Shown piece by piece: positions 24,313 to 33,083 of a stretch of 64,000 nt of DNA; position 1 is the stretch's first letter; the number at the start of each line of letters is the position of its first letter. The stretch comes from a virus. A program made the translations under genes and the position numbers. The notes below the pieces were generated by a model. That model made no database searches. It was not told the origin of the DNA and was given only the letters and a program-made list of their open reading frames with translations. The DNA lies in IMG/VR virus record IMGVR_UViG_3300009181_000033, positions 186,001 through 250,000 of that record. The stretch is one strand, 5' to 3'.

Positions 24313-25249
24313 ATTCCTCCTCCTCGTTATTCTCAGTAGCACTGGCACCTGTGTTTATGATGAGAGCTTCATCGACGGCCATCATCACATACTTGTGGTA
24401 CTTTTCGTCCTTCATTACGCTAGCGAACTCAGCCTTATAGAATTTCTTCTCTGCAACGACCTCGCCAGTTTTTTCGTCCGTAACGGTGAGCTCCTTCCAA
24501 GCACCTTCACCCGAAATATTCACCCTAACACCGTTACGAACAACGCCTTTGTTTTCCTTACAATACGACTTTACCTCGTCGAAGAGGTACTCGCCTTCGA
24601 CAATTCCCTTGCCAAATATAATGTCGAATTCACACTTGCGGAACGGTGCTGCAACCTTATTCTTCTTGATAGTAACCGTGGTATGAATTCCAATTACGTT
24701 GCCGGCCTTGTCCTTCACTGGATTACCACTACCAAGAGATATCCTCACTGAAGAATGGAAAGGAATTGCCTTTCCACCGGGTGTTACAGTGGGGTCACCG
24801 TACATGGTATTGTGGGAAAGAATTCCATTTGAGAAATAAGAATGTGAATTCTCGACTTCAATATCAAGAATGTCTGTTTGCTGATTTAAATGAACAATTT
24901 TAGCATATGTCCACCCAAGATCCTGATGAAAGAATTGAACATTTTCACAATCAACTAAAGCTATCGCTTCAACCCAGTGGGGCTTTGAACCACCAACACA
25001 AACCCAAAATCTATGAAGAGGAGAAACATTAAGATTGAACTCTTCAATTCTATAAATGTCAGTACAAGACTTTCTGACTATGTTTTTGATCAATTCCCAG
25101 CCCTTGTTGCCATAAGAATCCTGGGTAAAAACTTCGTAACCATGGTTCTCAACATTAACCGGTTCATCAAAGGGCATTTCTTCATAAGAAGAGCCCATAC
25201 TTTCAAATAGCTTAGAAATCGAAATTTGTTCTTGATTCGTGTAGCTCAT
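24296..25249 (-). CDS. recA: RecA/UvsX recombinase, C-terminal fragment with large C-half of an atypical split intein
   Basis: 317 aa. Residues 1-147 are intein: block B FNLNVSPLHRFWVCV, and block F/G DILDIEVENSHSYFSNG then ILSHN. The extein starts at Thr148 with TMYGDPTVTPGGKAIPFHSS, which continues the RecA sequence ending NQIREKIG in the N-terminal fragment. The rest is the RecA C-terminal core and an acidic tail (NNEEEEYDTDE). With only 15 intein residues on the N-side, this C-half contains nearly the whole splicing domain. The start overlaps the end of a homing endonuclease remnant. Confidence 0.92.
   Translation of the reverse strand: MSYTNQEQISISKLFESMGSSYEEMPFDEPVNVENHGYEVFTQDSYGNKGWELIKNIVRKSCTDIYRIEEFNLNVSPLHRFWVCVGGSKPHWVEAIALVDCENVQFFHQDLGWTYAKIVHLNQQTDILDIEVENSHSYFSNGILSHNTMYGDPTVTPGGKAIPFHSSVRISLGSGNPVKDKAGNVIGIHTTVTIKKNKVAAPFRKCEFDIIFGKGIVEGEYLFDEVKSYCKENKGVVRNGVRVNISGEGAWKELTVTDEKTGEVVAEKKFYKAEFASVMKDEKYHKYVMMAVDEALIINTGASATENNEEEEYDTDE
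24809..25249 (-). other. C-half of atypical split intein in recA (147 aa)
   Basis: Begins at its own ATG, carries blocks B, F and G, and ends SHN before a +1 Thr. Its size and the very short partner are like the AceL-TerL type of atypically split inteins, rather than the usual ~100 + ~40 arrangement seen in nrdJ here. Confidence 0.88.
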
Positions 25250-25439
25250 ATTCTCTTATCTTTCCCAAAATCCAATCTTTGGAATTGGAGTCTTTCTTTC
25301 TGATATCGTTTTCCCACACAGTGATCAATTTGTATCCTTTAATTTTAGCGCAAGATTTTTTTGCAAAATCCCTTCGCATTAGCTTCTTTTGCATGTAAAG
25401 CATTTCTTTTCCATGCAAATAAGCATCAATCAAGTTTGA
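25212..25439 (-). pseudogene. remnant of a Vsr-like homing endonuclease in the recA gap
   Basis: The frame continues directly after the recA N-fragment stop as SNLIDAYLHGKEMLYMQKKL and then KSCAKIKGYKLITVWENDIR, matching the C-terminal part of the Vsr-like nuclease at 18192-19151 (GYKYFFFWEHDI). The catalytic IEAHGD-FWHG region is missing, so most of the gene has been deleted. It marks a homing endonuclease that once filled the gap between the intein halves. Confidence 0.75.
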
Positions 25440-25487
25440 TTATGCCACCCTTTTTCTCACAGTTAGTTGAGTGCTTGGGCCAACACA
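25440..25487 (-). other. N-half of atypical split intein in recA (15 aa)
   Basis: Cys1 followed by VGPSTQLTVRKRVA and a TAA stop. Only block A is present. The C-half at 24809-25249 supplies all other blocks. Confidence 0.85.
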
Positions 25488-26171
25488 ACCAATTTTTTCT
25501 CGAATTTGATTAAGGCAGAGAAGAGTGACGTTGTTCTGACCAATGACTCCGGTGATCTTGCGCATGCCTTTTGAGATAACTCGGGCCTGCAGACCGATCG
25601 TATTGTCTTCATATTCACCGTCAAGCTCGGCCTTGGGTGAAGTGGCTGCGACCGAATCCCAAATAACAAGAATAGGAATGTTCTTGTCCAGGACTTGTTT
25701 GGCTTTGAGAATAGTCGACTCAATAATTGAGAAGACTTCCTCGGTCATATGAGAATCACAATAAACGAATCTCTTCTTCACGTCGATGCCCATGTCGGCA
25801 AGCTTCTGGACAGGCGTGGCATTCTCCGTGTCGATGTATACAACCAGCCCACCCATTGCTTGGGTGACTGCTGCAGCGTGATAAGCCAAGTGCGACTTAC
25901 CGCAAGAAGGAGGGCCTGAAATTTCAATAATCCTCCCTTCTGGATATCCTCCAGATGTCGTGTTCCTGATTGCATAATTTAGCTGAATGGAGCCCGTATC
26001 AATCCAGCGCTTCACAACAGTTGGTGCATCCATTTCGGAGAGATTGAAGGCAATCCTTGAGCCAAATTCCTTGTTGATGGACGATATGAGGTCCTTCATC
26101 ATGTCGTCAACATCGCCTTTTTTAGTAAGCTGAAATCCCTCAGGGTCTACTGTTTTTTCTTTTTTTGCCAT
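25440..26171 (-). CDS. recA: RecA/UvsX recombinase, N-terminal fragment ending in a 15-residue N-intein
   Basis: 243 aa. Walker A is SGPPSCGKSHLAYH (residues ~85-98), Walker B is ILVIWDSVAA, and the C-terminal extein is LLCLNQIREKIG (to residue 228). It then enters CVGPSTQLTVRKRVA and stops. Joined to the C-fragment it gives the canonical RecA sequence around the L2 loop. It forms filaments on ssDNA for recombination-dependent replication and repair. GAGGA ribosome site before the ATG, and a GC-rich terminator separates it from the ssDNA-binding protein gene. Confidence 0.93.
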   Translation of the reverse strand: MAKKEKTVDPEGFQLTKKGDVDDMMKDLISSINKEFGSRIAFNLSEMDAPTVVKRWIDTGSIQLNYAIRNTTSGGYPEGRIIEISGPPSCGKSHLAYHAAAVTQAMGGLVVYIDTENATPVQKLADMGIDVKKRFVYCDSHMTEEVFSIIESTILKAKQVLDKNIPILVIWDSVAATSPKAELDGEYEDNTIGLQARVISKGMRKITGVIGQNNVTLLCLNQIREKIGCVGPSTQLTVRKRVA

Positions 26172-26203
26172 TTTTCCTCAAAAATATTTTATTCAAAACG
26201 AAC

Positions 26204-26226
26204 GGGGCGGGTTCTTCGCCCGCCCC
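26204..26226 (-). terminator. GC-rich hairpin terminator after the ssDNA-binding protein gene
   Basis: 8-bp perfect GC stem GGGGCGGG / CCCGCCCC with a 7-base loop, just past the stop at 26234 in the direction of transcription and followed by GTTCGTTTTG. Confidence 0.8.
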
Positions 26227-26233
26227 TTCACTC

Positions 26234-27085
26234 TCACTCGTCGTCCATTAGCTCTGCGAAAGCGTCGTCAAGCGATTGTTTCTTTGTGCTTGGCTTTGCC
26301 GCAACTGGCTCTGACTTCTTTGGTGCTGGCACCTTTTTCTCGGTCGGCTTCAGCTCAGCAGCAAGATTATCGAGCTCATCAGAAGAAGTTGGTCCACGTG
26401 ATGTTCCGGCATTCGTGTCCTCAGAAGCTGTGTCACCACTTAGCCAGCTATTGAGAACTGCCTCGATCTCAGAAGGAGACTTGATGGGATACATATCGTC
26501 AATATTTGGAATCGACTCAAGCCACTTAGAGCTCACTGAATGATCATCATGTAGCTTCGTCGGCCTCCGGGCCGGATCGACCATCGTATCCATGAACTGC
26601 TTTCCTGGTGCCTGAGACAGCGTCACCTTTAGATCAAAGCCTTCAGCAGGTGAGAGAATGTCTCCAACCTCTTCGTCAAGGAAGAAGCTCAACATCCTCT
26701 GGTAAACAATCTTACCGAAGGACCAAACAAGAACACCTTGATCCTCCTGACCACGGACAATGACTGGGGCATAACATCGCATCTTGGGAGCGAGCTTCTT
26801 AGCAAGAACCCTGTCATCAGGCTTGCCACTGCTGTAAAGTTTGCGAATCAGATCATGGATAGGATCTGGCTTTCCAAACTGATTGGGTGCAAGGATGCCC
26901 TTATTCTCACCAAGGTAATAGAACCACCTCTCGAGGAAAGGCTGTCCGTCACCTGAATTCTTCCAAGGGAGACACCGAATCTTGTGCTCTCCAACCTTCG
27001 GCTTCCACATCTGGACCGAAGACGTCCTCTTGACACCGCTTAGCTCCGCAACACGACGCTTAATTGCCTCTAGATCAATAGCCAT
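26234..27085 (-). CDS. single-stranded DNA-binding protein, gp32-like
   Basis: 283 aa from the ATG at 27085 (AGGAAT before it). The N-terminus MAIDLEAIKRRVAELSG, the core HKIRCLPWKNSGDGQPFLER and the long disordered Lys/Pro/Ser linker ending in the acidic tail DDAFAELMDDE fit phage ssDNA-binding proteins that use an acidic tip to recruit partners. Its position directly before recA matches T4-like replication clusters. I could not see the zinc ligands of T4 gp32, so it may belong to a zinc-free branch. Confidence 0.75.
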   Translation of the reverse strand: MAIDLEAIKRRVAELSGVKRTSSVQMWKPKVGEHKIRCLPWKNSGDGQPFLERWFYYLGENKGILAPNQFGKPDPIHDLIRKLYSSGKPDDRVLAKKLAPKMRCYAPVIVRGQEDQGVLVWSFGKIVYQRMLSFFLDEEVGDILSPAEGFDLKVTLSQAPGKQFMDTMVDPARRPTKLHDDHSVSSKWLESIPNIDDMYPIKSPSEIEAVLNSWLSGDTASEDTNAGTSRGPTSSDELDNLAAELKPTEKKVPAPKKSEPVAAKPSTKKQSLDDAFAELMDDE

Positions 27086-27140
27086 ATTCCTATTCCTTAT
27101 CCTTATCCGCTGCAAAAATAAAGACTACACATCACCGCAC

Positions 27141-27156
27141 CATGCGATATCGCATG
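27141..27156. repeat. 16-bp perfect palindrome
   Basis: CATGCGATATCGCATG is fully self-complementary and sits in the 120-base gap between the 94-aa gene and the ssDNA-binding protein gene. It could be an operator or a cruciform; its role is unknown. Confidence 0.6.
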
Positions 27157-27236
27157 CAGTCATTATTTACTTCCTCATCCTACTGTGCCGCTTTGCAGTT
27201 TGTCTAAACTGCCCTGCTTGTTTTTTCACAAGTGAA

Positions 27237-27521
27237 TTACTTCCATGTGACGAAGTTCTTCTTTTTCTTCTTCAGCTTGCCACCAGGAGAAACAGGATCT
27301 TTGCCCATGTCCTCAGCACCAGCACCAAGCGGACCTGTGAAACCAGCAACGCCGCCGGCAACGCTCATTTCATCCACTTCCTCTTCCTTGTCCTTGGTTT
27401 TTTCTTCCGAGTCCTTTGATTTCCGATTTGACTTTGATGGAATTAGCTGGTTTGGCGCACGGGGATTGTTGATCTCCGTGGCCAAAATCTCAGCTATGTA
27501 TTTCCTAAGCACTTCGTTCAT
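27237..27521 (-). CDS. small disordered protein with capsid-signal-like N-terminus
   Basis: 94 aa. The N-terminus MNEVLRKYIAEILATEI is a variant of the shared peptide, with I-A-E as a possible cleavage site. Residues ~25-50 are lysine and glutamate rich, followed by VAGGVAGFTGPLGAG, a Gly-rich segment, and a basic tail (GGKLKKKKKNF). The composition suits an internal DNA-associated head protein. TATTTA ends five bases before the ATG with no ribosome site. Confidence 0.6.
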   Translation of the reverse strand: MNEVLRKYIAEILATEINNPRAPNQLIPSKSNRKSKDSEEKTKDKEEEVDEMSVAGGVAGFTGPLGAGAEDMGKDPVSPGGKLKKKKKNFVTWK

Positions 27522-27526
27522 GGAAA

Positions 27527-27532
27527 TAAATA
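27527..27532 (-). promoter_or_regulatory. TAYTTA box (TATTTA), 5 nt before start codon
   Basis: The coding strand reads GAA-TATTTA-TTTCC-ATG. The same GAATATTTATTT sequence and spacing precedes the gene at 61960. Confidence 0.45.
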
Positions 27533-27537
27533 TTCGC

Positions 27538-28131
27538 TCAAGCCAAAAGTCCCTTTTCTTGTTTCGTAGAAATAAGATCCGCGATGTGAACGATGTCTGC
27601 CAACATGGGCTCCTTCATCTTATAAGGAGCATTCTCATCTGCATACTGTCCATCATTGAGCTTAATCGACAACCACTCATCCTGAGACAGCTTGAGGCCA
27701 AAATGTTGACACAACCAAACTCCACGATCAGGTACAGTCATGTACATGATCTCCTTGTTGTGCTTATACATCTCACCAAGTTTGTCACGGTGCCAATCGG
27801 AATCCTGAGGAACGTAGTAATCATTCTCATGATCGCCCACCTTTCCAAGGTCGTGAAGAAGACAACCAATGATCAAAGACTCCTTTGAAACTTGCCAAGA
27901 AAATGACTTAACCAGCCTCATTGCATTCATGAGAACGCGGAGCGAATGGTCAACCAGGCCGCCAGGCTCAGCCAGGTGAAAATCTTTGCGTGAACTGGCG
28001 GGACACAAAGCAAGGCGCTCGCCGAGGTGGTCAACCAGAGCGAGCGCAGCTTCAGATCGATCTCCCAACTTCTCCATGAAAGAACGATACTTGTCAAAAT
28101 TAGATGCAATGTCTTCAGGTGATAGGCTCAT
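27538..28131 (-). CDS. HD-domain phosphohydrolase
   Basis: 197 aa. The metal-binding HD pattern is GGLVDHSLRVLMNA (first His), GCLLHDLGKVGDHEND (HD pair) and a later DIVHIADLIS. Family members hydrolyse nucleotides, cyclic dinucleotides or signalling phosphates. In a phage it could process nucleotides or counter host defence signalling; the substrate cannot be deduced. TATCAT lies seven bases before the ATG, without a ribosome site. Confidence 0.8.
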   Translation of the reverse strand: MSLSPEDIASNFDKYRSFMEKLGDRSEAALALVDHLGERLALCPASSRKDFHLAEPGGLVDHSLRVLMNAMRLVKSFSWQVSKESLIIGCLLHDLGKVGDHENDYYVPQDSDWHRDKLGEMYKHNKEIMYMTVPDRGVWLCQHFGLKLSQDEWLSIKLNDGQYADENAPYKMKEPMLADIVHIADLISTKQEKGLLA

Positions 28132-28164
28132 GCAACATATGATATTATGTCACTTAAAGAATGT

Positions 28165-28416
28165 TCAATAGCTTCCATATGAAGAGCCAGAATAGCTGTC
28201 GGAATATTGATCAGCTGGCGCACTGTCGCCACTTTTCTTTAAGGAACTCTCGTACTTTGAACCACTTACAGGCCCATAATATTCCTCGTTGCCCATATCG
28301 TCTGTCAAATACAGATCGTCTCCCCTGCGAACGATCCTTGATCCGGAATATTCCAGCAGGGTCTTGGAAACTTCTTCTCTGATGATTCTTCTTAGTTGAT
28401 TGATCGAAATTCGCAT
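28165..28416 (-). CDS. small Ser/Tyr/Gly-rich protein with capsid-signal-like N-terminus
   Basis: 83 aa. The first 18 residues MRISINQLRRIIREEVSK are the clearest example of the shared peptide. The rest is low complexity, ending in a Tyr/Ser/Gly-rich tail (YSDSYSGSSYGSY) that should be disordered. An extended -10 (TGGTATAAT) lies nine bases before the ATG, with no ribosome site. Confidence 0.6.
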   Translation of the reverse strand: MRISINQLRRIIREEVSKTLLEYSGSRIVRRGDDLYLTDDMGNEEYYGPVSGSKYESSLKKSGDSAPADQYSDSYSGSSYGSY

Positions 28417-28425
28417 GGCATATGT

Positions 28426-28431
28426 ATTATA
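28426..28431 (-). promoter_or_regulatory. extended -10 promoter TGGTATAAT near start codon
   Basis: A perfect TATAAT hexamer with TG one base upstream, nine bases before the ATG at 28416. The leader would be only about two bases long. Confidence 0.5.
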
Positions 28432-29629
28432 CCAACTCGAACTTTAAAGGAAAACGACATTCATATCCAGGGACTTCAATACTGCTTAATTCCTTGACTG
28501 ATTTCACCTTGTCGCCCCTAACATCAAGAATGATAGCATCGTGCAAAACGAATAATGGCCTGACACCATCTGTCCCAAGTGTCTGAACGACAGAATCAAA
28601 GCCCAGCATCGCCACATCGACACCCGTAGACTGGGCAAAAGTATTGATCAACAGATTATCGTTTCCTTCCTCGAGAAACAATGGTCGACCAAATCGATTC
28701 GTCAACTTCCCTTTAGATCGAAGTTCTTCCTTGAGTCTTGAACGCAAATCAGAGAGTCGGAAGTGTTCACCAATCAAATTAATGAATCGATCAACTTTTT
28801 CCTCCTGGACTTGGAGTCTGGCAATGAGGGCATTTCTCGAGATGCCATAAAGCTCGGCGATCACTGCAGTCTTCACCACATCACGAGAAACAGTGCCGCC
28901 AAACAATGCCTTGGAAATTTCTTCATAGAGATCCTCAGCAGGGGAAGACTTGCCGGCCTCTGCCAAGACCACCCTGACCTCGAGGGCACGAAAGTCAAGA
29001 GAACAAATAACACCATCTTCGAAGGCCGACTTCAACATGTTGCGACACTCTTTCTTTAGCGTCAACATATTGGGCCCATCCTCGACTGTCAAGCGACCGG
29101 TCCTCGTGCCGAATCGGTTATAAACGACCGGGCGTGCATAACCTGTCCGACCAGGCTTGAAGCTCTCTATCACCTGCGAATTCTGTTGAGACTCTGTGGA
29201 CAATTGCGTCCACCGCGAAACGTCTATCTTTGTAGGCTTCAAACTCCCAAGGAGTCGACTTCCTGCTGTCCAGGCAGCGTCATAGTAGTCGAAGGGTAGC
29301 TCCGAAAATACAGATGAGGTTTCATGCACAAGATTTTTAAAGTATTTTTGGTAGACATCGTGCGGCACCGCATGCTGCCACATGACAGGAAGATGGGAGC
29401 CAGATGTGACTATCGACATAGATTTGATATACTTTTCTGGTAGACCGGGCAGCTCAATGTTCAACAGCCTAAGGAGCGTGTCCATGCACCTTGAAGTGGA
29501 TGTCGACTTATATTCGCCCGAAAGGTGCCAAGACCCACGGGGGACAGAGTCAGACCACTGAAAACCACTTTCGATCACTAAATGCCTGGACGAACCAAGG
29601 ACCTTTGAATCGATGCAAAACTGGGACAT
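28427..29629 (-). CDS. A-family DNA polymerase, polymerase domain only
   Basis: 400 aa. Motif A is SLDFRALEVRVVLAEAG (in place of DYSQIELR, catalytic Asp kept), motif B is RDVVKTAVIAELYG with the invariant Arg, Lys and Tyr-Gly, and motif C is FVLHDAIILDV (His-Asp kept, Glu replaced by Ala). RTGRLTVEDGPNML precedes motif A as in Pol I. There is no 3'-5' or 5'-3' exonuclease domain, and the protein is shorter than most family A phage polymerases. A C-family dnaE is also encoded, so this may be a repair or primer-extension enzyme. Confidence 0.82.
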   Translation of the reverse strand: MSQFCIDSKVLGSSRHLVIESGFQWSDSVPRGSWHLSGEYKSTSTSRCMDTLLRLLNIELPGLPEKYIKSMSIVTSGSHLPVMWQHAVPHDVYQKYFKNLVHETSSVFSELPFDYYDAAWTAGSRLLGSLKPTKIDVSRWTQLSTESQQNSQVIESFKPGRTGYARPVVYNRFGTRTGRLTVEDGPNMLTLKKECRNMLKSAFEDGVICSLDFRALEVRVVLAEAGKSSPAEDLYEEISKALFGGTVSRDVVKTAVIAELYGISRNALIARLQVQEEKVDRFINLIGEHFRLSDLRSRLKEELRSKGKLTNRFGRPLFLEEGNDNLLINTFAQSTGVDVAMLGFDSVVQTLGTDGVRPLFVLHDAIILDVRGDKVKSVKELSSIEVPGYECRFPLKFELV

Positions 29630-29713
29630 TTTTAAGATGATAATCCGCCTAGAAGCAAATTGACACCCTTAACCCAAAAATGATTTGACCACAATAAACC
29701 ACAATGAAATTTA

Positions 29714-32700
29714 TCAGCCACCCCCGCCAGCAGGAGCAGCAGCTTGCGGTTTCGGCCCCTGAGACTTTTTACTTGCTGCTGCTATTTCGGCAAGGCGCTG
29801 GGCGACTTCACCCTTCACAACGGCGGTGATTTCGGGAGCTGATTGGAATTTGCCGTAGCCATCGGTGTATGCTAGCGTCCAGGATGTCTCAAATCGTCCG
29901 GGGGCTATTGTATGCGAAATTTGAGTTGTCGTATAAAGGTTGTCGAGCGTTGTTCCGGTCCCAAGGTCAACAAAATACTGTTGGTACATTTGAGCAATTG
30001 GACATCCAAGCGTCGTCATGGAGAGCTGTGCAGGAACAACCCTCAAGGGTAAACCATTCGGGTCTTCAAGTCCCGCACCTTCTCCACCCCCCCCTGCTGT
30101 GGCACCCTTTTGTGCATTGATTATGTTCGCGGCAGCTATCAATCCGTCAGTTTTTGATGACAACGTTATGTTCTTTACGAGAGTGCCATTTGTTCCGACG
30201 ACAATATTGGGAGCCTGTGACTTGACAAATTTCCTGATTTCCGCGGCAGAGGAAGGTCCCTTAGATATCACGTACTTTCTTCCATAAGGATTCTCCACCA
30301 CCTTGAGCGCTCCCTCGACCTCTTTGTTTACTTCGGTCACCATCTGACTTGCTGCATCGACGGCGGCGGTCTTGCCTTTCTTGTTGGGAGTTGATGGATA
30401 TTTTTCCTTTAAAAATTTCTCAATTGGTTCGGAGTTTATCTCACCAATCTCCCAGCCGGTGTCGGTTTTCATCAATTTGGTCAAGAGGTTATAGGGGGAA
30501 TGTTGTTTATCATATATGTGCACCCTCTTTATCAGCCCCTCAGTTTTACTTTCTTCTTCGGCGATGGTCTTGCGCGATTTTTTAATCTTATCGTAAACAT
30601 TGCCACTGCTGGAATTTTTTGAGCTTGATTCAACAACCATTTCTATGATGGGCCTCTTGAGAGAACCGTACTTTGCGCACCAATCTGTCATGACTGATTC
30701 GTATTGTTTCGTTTCCTTCTTTTTCATCTCACCTTTGTCGGATATTTTATACGGCTCATAGGCATTATACATGCCATAGCCCGGGCTCCTGTTGTCAGCA
30801 AATTGGTTTTCTATCACCAGTCCCATGAATGCCTCAATGGTGAGGGGACCATTTGAATTTTTCACCAAATTCAAATATCCATTCATGAGCCTGTGGGTGT
30901 CGATGGGAAACTCAGCTATGGAATGTCCGCTGACGGGGCCACACTCTTCATTGAGGCCATAAAAGATGACCTGCAGCTCATCGCAATGTTGTAACATTGC
31001 AGGCGCAACAAATTTCATAAATAACTTTCCAAATGAAATTATCCTTGGGACGTTAAAGTCTGTTTTACCCACGATGAGGCCTCTGGCTGCAGCGTCATTT
31101 ATTGCACTTTGATAAATGTTTGCGGACAAGACGGAGCCGCCGACCTTGGCGTCAGTGAATTTATCTATCGCACTGGTGAGATCTTCATTAAAATATCCCT
31201 TCGCGCTCCGAACGCTGTCCGCAAGGAAGGGGTCTTCTAAAACTCCGGTGCCCTCCTGGAGCTTTGACATGAAATCGCTTTGTATTTGTTTGGTGAAAGC
31301 TTTCGTTTTTTCCTTTATATCCTTGATGTTGTTCTCCAGGGCTGTGGCATCTTCGGTGGAGATCTTGCCTCCCTTTTTAAGAGAGTCGACTGTTTTCGTA
31401 ATGAGATTGTCATATCCCGAAAAGTCGCTGGCCGGGAGGTCTAGCATCACTCCGCGACGAGAGGCATCGATGAGCTGAGTCGTTTTTAAGTCGGCCTGGA
31501 GCTCGACACTCCCTTCCGGCAAGTTGGCAGTGAGTCCCTGCACAGCAACAGCAAGTTGCTGCAGGGCTTTCCTTTGGGTTTCAGCCTGACCACCATCAAT
31601 GGTTGCTTGGTGAGCTTCCCGGATGCCTTTGCTCACCATCTCGAGAGTGAGAGAGGCCTGGTCGCCCCCGCCAAAGCTAAATTGAGTGTTGGATATCATC
31701 CAACAGTCCGTCTTAATCATGTTCTGATTTATAAACTTTGAATAATGGTCTTCGCTCTCATCCGTCGTCCTGGGTGCCAACCAGCCTGACGTCGTCCACA
31801 CCGTGACATCGCTAAACCCGTTGGCTCCCTTAATAAAAGGAGCCAATTCAGAGAGCCTGGACTTGTCGTGAATCTTTAGTTTTAGAGTACCTTTTTTGTG
31901 AATTAAGGCTCCGGCGCCGGCATTCATGTACTGTATCAGCATGTCCTCTATGGAAGCGAATGGCAAAAATGGCTTCGGTTTTACGAGCCTTTTGTACACA
32001 CCGCCACCGCCCAGATAGTCCATGTTCGTCAGCGTCTGAGGCATGAAAAACATCTCTGGTCCCATGTAAAGCGTATCCCTTTGGTTATCACCTTGTCCGG
32101 GCGACATTTGCAGCATCGCCTTGTCCGCCTCCGTGATTGGGATGTTTTTTTGTGTGGTGTCGGCGCCGCCGTCGCTCGAGCCTAACAAAAATCTGATCAT
32201 ATTGGGCGTGTTTATGGACTTCGAGTTGGCCTGGAGGAGCCCGGCAGGATGGTGCATTTCAAATTCAACTTTAAGATAAGGGATCATCCTGGAAGGCATG
32301 ATGCTCGGCATGTAATTCAGGAAAAGCTGCACGGCATCGGTCCCAGACACCGCAGGGGTAATGCGTGGGCAGGACGTCACAAAAGCGGAAAGCTTCTTGT
32401 TTTTAAGGGGGCCATCCAAGGTGATGATCCCATTGAGATCATCGACAGTTTTTGTTGTCGTCTTTTTTCCCTTTTCAGGCTTCTCGAGCTTCCAGTAGTC
32501 TTCGTCCCCGAAGGAAATCTTGTCTTCATTGAGCGATATCACGTGAAATGATTTTTTCAACTCTCCTTGTTTCTTGGGGTCTCTGACCCCCTCATAATGT
32601 TGTTCTATCCCTTTTTTCACTTTCGAATATGCGGCAACTTCCCCTTGGGGGTTGCAGAGCAGTCCCAGGATTAATTCTTCGATGTCCTGTGCGTTCGACG

Positions 32701-32785
32701 CATCCACCACACCACCTGAGTTCATAACCAAGGCCTTGGGGGTCATCATCGCATATATGTCAAGAAGGCTGTTATTGATTGTCAT
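29714..32785 (-). CDS. large virion protein, probable baseplate hub component
   Basis: 1023 aa. The C-terminal ~120 residues contain QMYQQYFVDLGTGTTLDNLY and ISHTIAPGRFETSWTLAYTD, a pattern typical of the hub (gp27/gpD-like) proteins of contractile tails. Ends in a Pro/Ala/Gly-rich tail (PQAAAPAGGGG). Its start overlaps the stop of the LysM baseplate gene (TAATG), and it is the last gene of the tail block. Hub role is inferred from that motif and position; the remaining ~900 residues are unassigned. Confidence 0.65.
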   Translation of the reverse strand: MTINNSLLDIYAMMTPKALVMNSGGVVDASNAQDIEELILGLLCNPQGEVAAYSKVKKGIEQHYEGVRDPKKQGELKKSFHVISLNEDKISFGDEDYWKLEKPEKGKKTTTKTVDDLNGIITLDGPLKNKKLSAFVTSCPRITPAVSGTDAVQLFLNYMPSIMPSRMIPYLKVEFEMHHPAGLLQANSKSINTPNMIRFLLGSSDGGADTTQKNIPITEADKAMLQMSPGQGDNQRDTLYMGPEMFFMPQTLTNMDYLGGGGVYKRLVKPKPFLPFASIEDMLIQYMNAGAGALIHKKGTLKLKIHDKSRLSELAPFIKGANGFSDVTVWTTSGWLAPRTTDESEDHYSKFINQNMIKTDCWMISNTQFSFGGGDQASLTLEMVSKGIREAHQATIDGGQAETQRKALQQLAVAVQGLTANLPEGSVELQADLKTTQLIDASRRGVMLDLPASDFSGYDNLITKTVDSLKKGGKISTEDATALENNIKDIKEKTKAFTKQIQSDFMSKLQEGTGVLEDPFLADSVRSAKGYFNEDLTSAIDKFTDAKVGGSVLSANIYQSAINDAAARGLIVGKTDFNVPRIISFGKLFMKFVAPAMLQHCDELQVIFYGLNEECGPVSGHSIAEFPIDTHRLMNGYLNLVKNSNGPLTIEAFMGLVIENQFADNRSPGYGMYNAYEPYKISDKGEMKKKETKQYESVMTDWCAKYGSLKRPIIEMVVESSSKNSSSGNVYDKIKKSRKTIAEEESKTEGLIKRVHIYDKQHSPYNLLTKLMKTDTGWEIGEINSEPIEKFLKEKYPSTPNKKGKTAAVDAASQMVTEVNKEVEGALKVVENPYGRKYVISKGPSSAAEIRKFVKSQAPNIVVGTNGTLVKNITLSSKTDGLIAAANIINAQKGATAGGGGEGAGLEDPNGLPLRVVPAQLSMTTLGCPIAQMYQQYFVDLGTGTTLDNLYTTTQISHTIAPGRFETSWTLAYTDGYGKFQSAPEITAVVKGEVAQRLAEIAAASKKSQGPKPQAAAPAGGGG

Positions 32786-33081
32786 TAGCCTACCAGCGCC
32801 TCGATGTCAGATAAATTCAGGACGTTTATTACGGTCCCGGGAGGTACTTGGAGACCCCACCCTATTTCGCTGGCGGCTGCCAAAACCCACCAATAAGAAC
32901 CGTCGCCGTAAAATTTTCCGGCCAGCGTGTCCAACCTGTCGTTGCCTGTCAAAATGACTTGATTTACGGGAATCAATCTCCCGTTTTTCAAAGCTGACCT
33001 CAGCGTTGACAAACACAAAGCAGCTCGCAATTGCTCGCCACCGGCTATCTTGTTTTCTCTCCTGTACCTGCTGAATGCCAT
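32785..33081 (-). CDS. LysM-like baseplate wedge protein (gp53-like)
   Basis: 98 aa. The core GNDRLDTLAGKFYGDGSYWW, VLAAASEIGWGLQVPPGT and VINVLN is a LysM-type repeat found in baseplate wedge proteins. It would join baseplate parts or bind the hub. AGAGG precedes the ATG. It lies between two ~1000-residue virion proteins, with a four-base overlap to the downstream one. Confidence 0.8.
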   Translation of the reverse strand: MAFSRYRRENKIAGGEQLRAALCLSTLRSALKNGRLIPVNQVILTGNDRLDTLAGKFYGDGSYWWVLAAASEIGWGLQVPPGTVINVLNLSDIEALVG

Positions 33082-33083
33082 GT

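Noticed and set aside
27195-27212. Hairpin GCAGTTT-GTCT-AAACTGC as a terminator
   Set aside because: The stem is only 7 bp and the T-run lies on the wrong side for the minus-strand genes; left unassigned.
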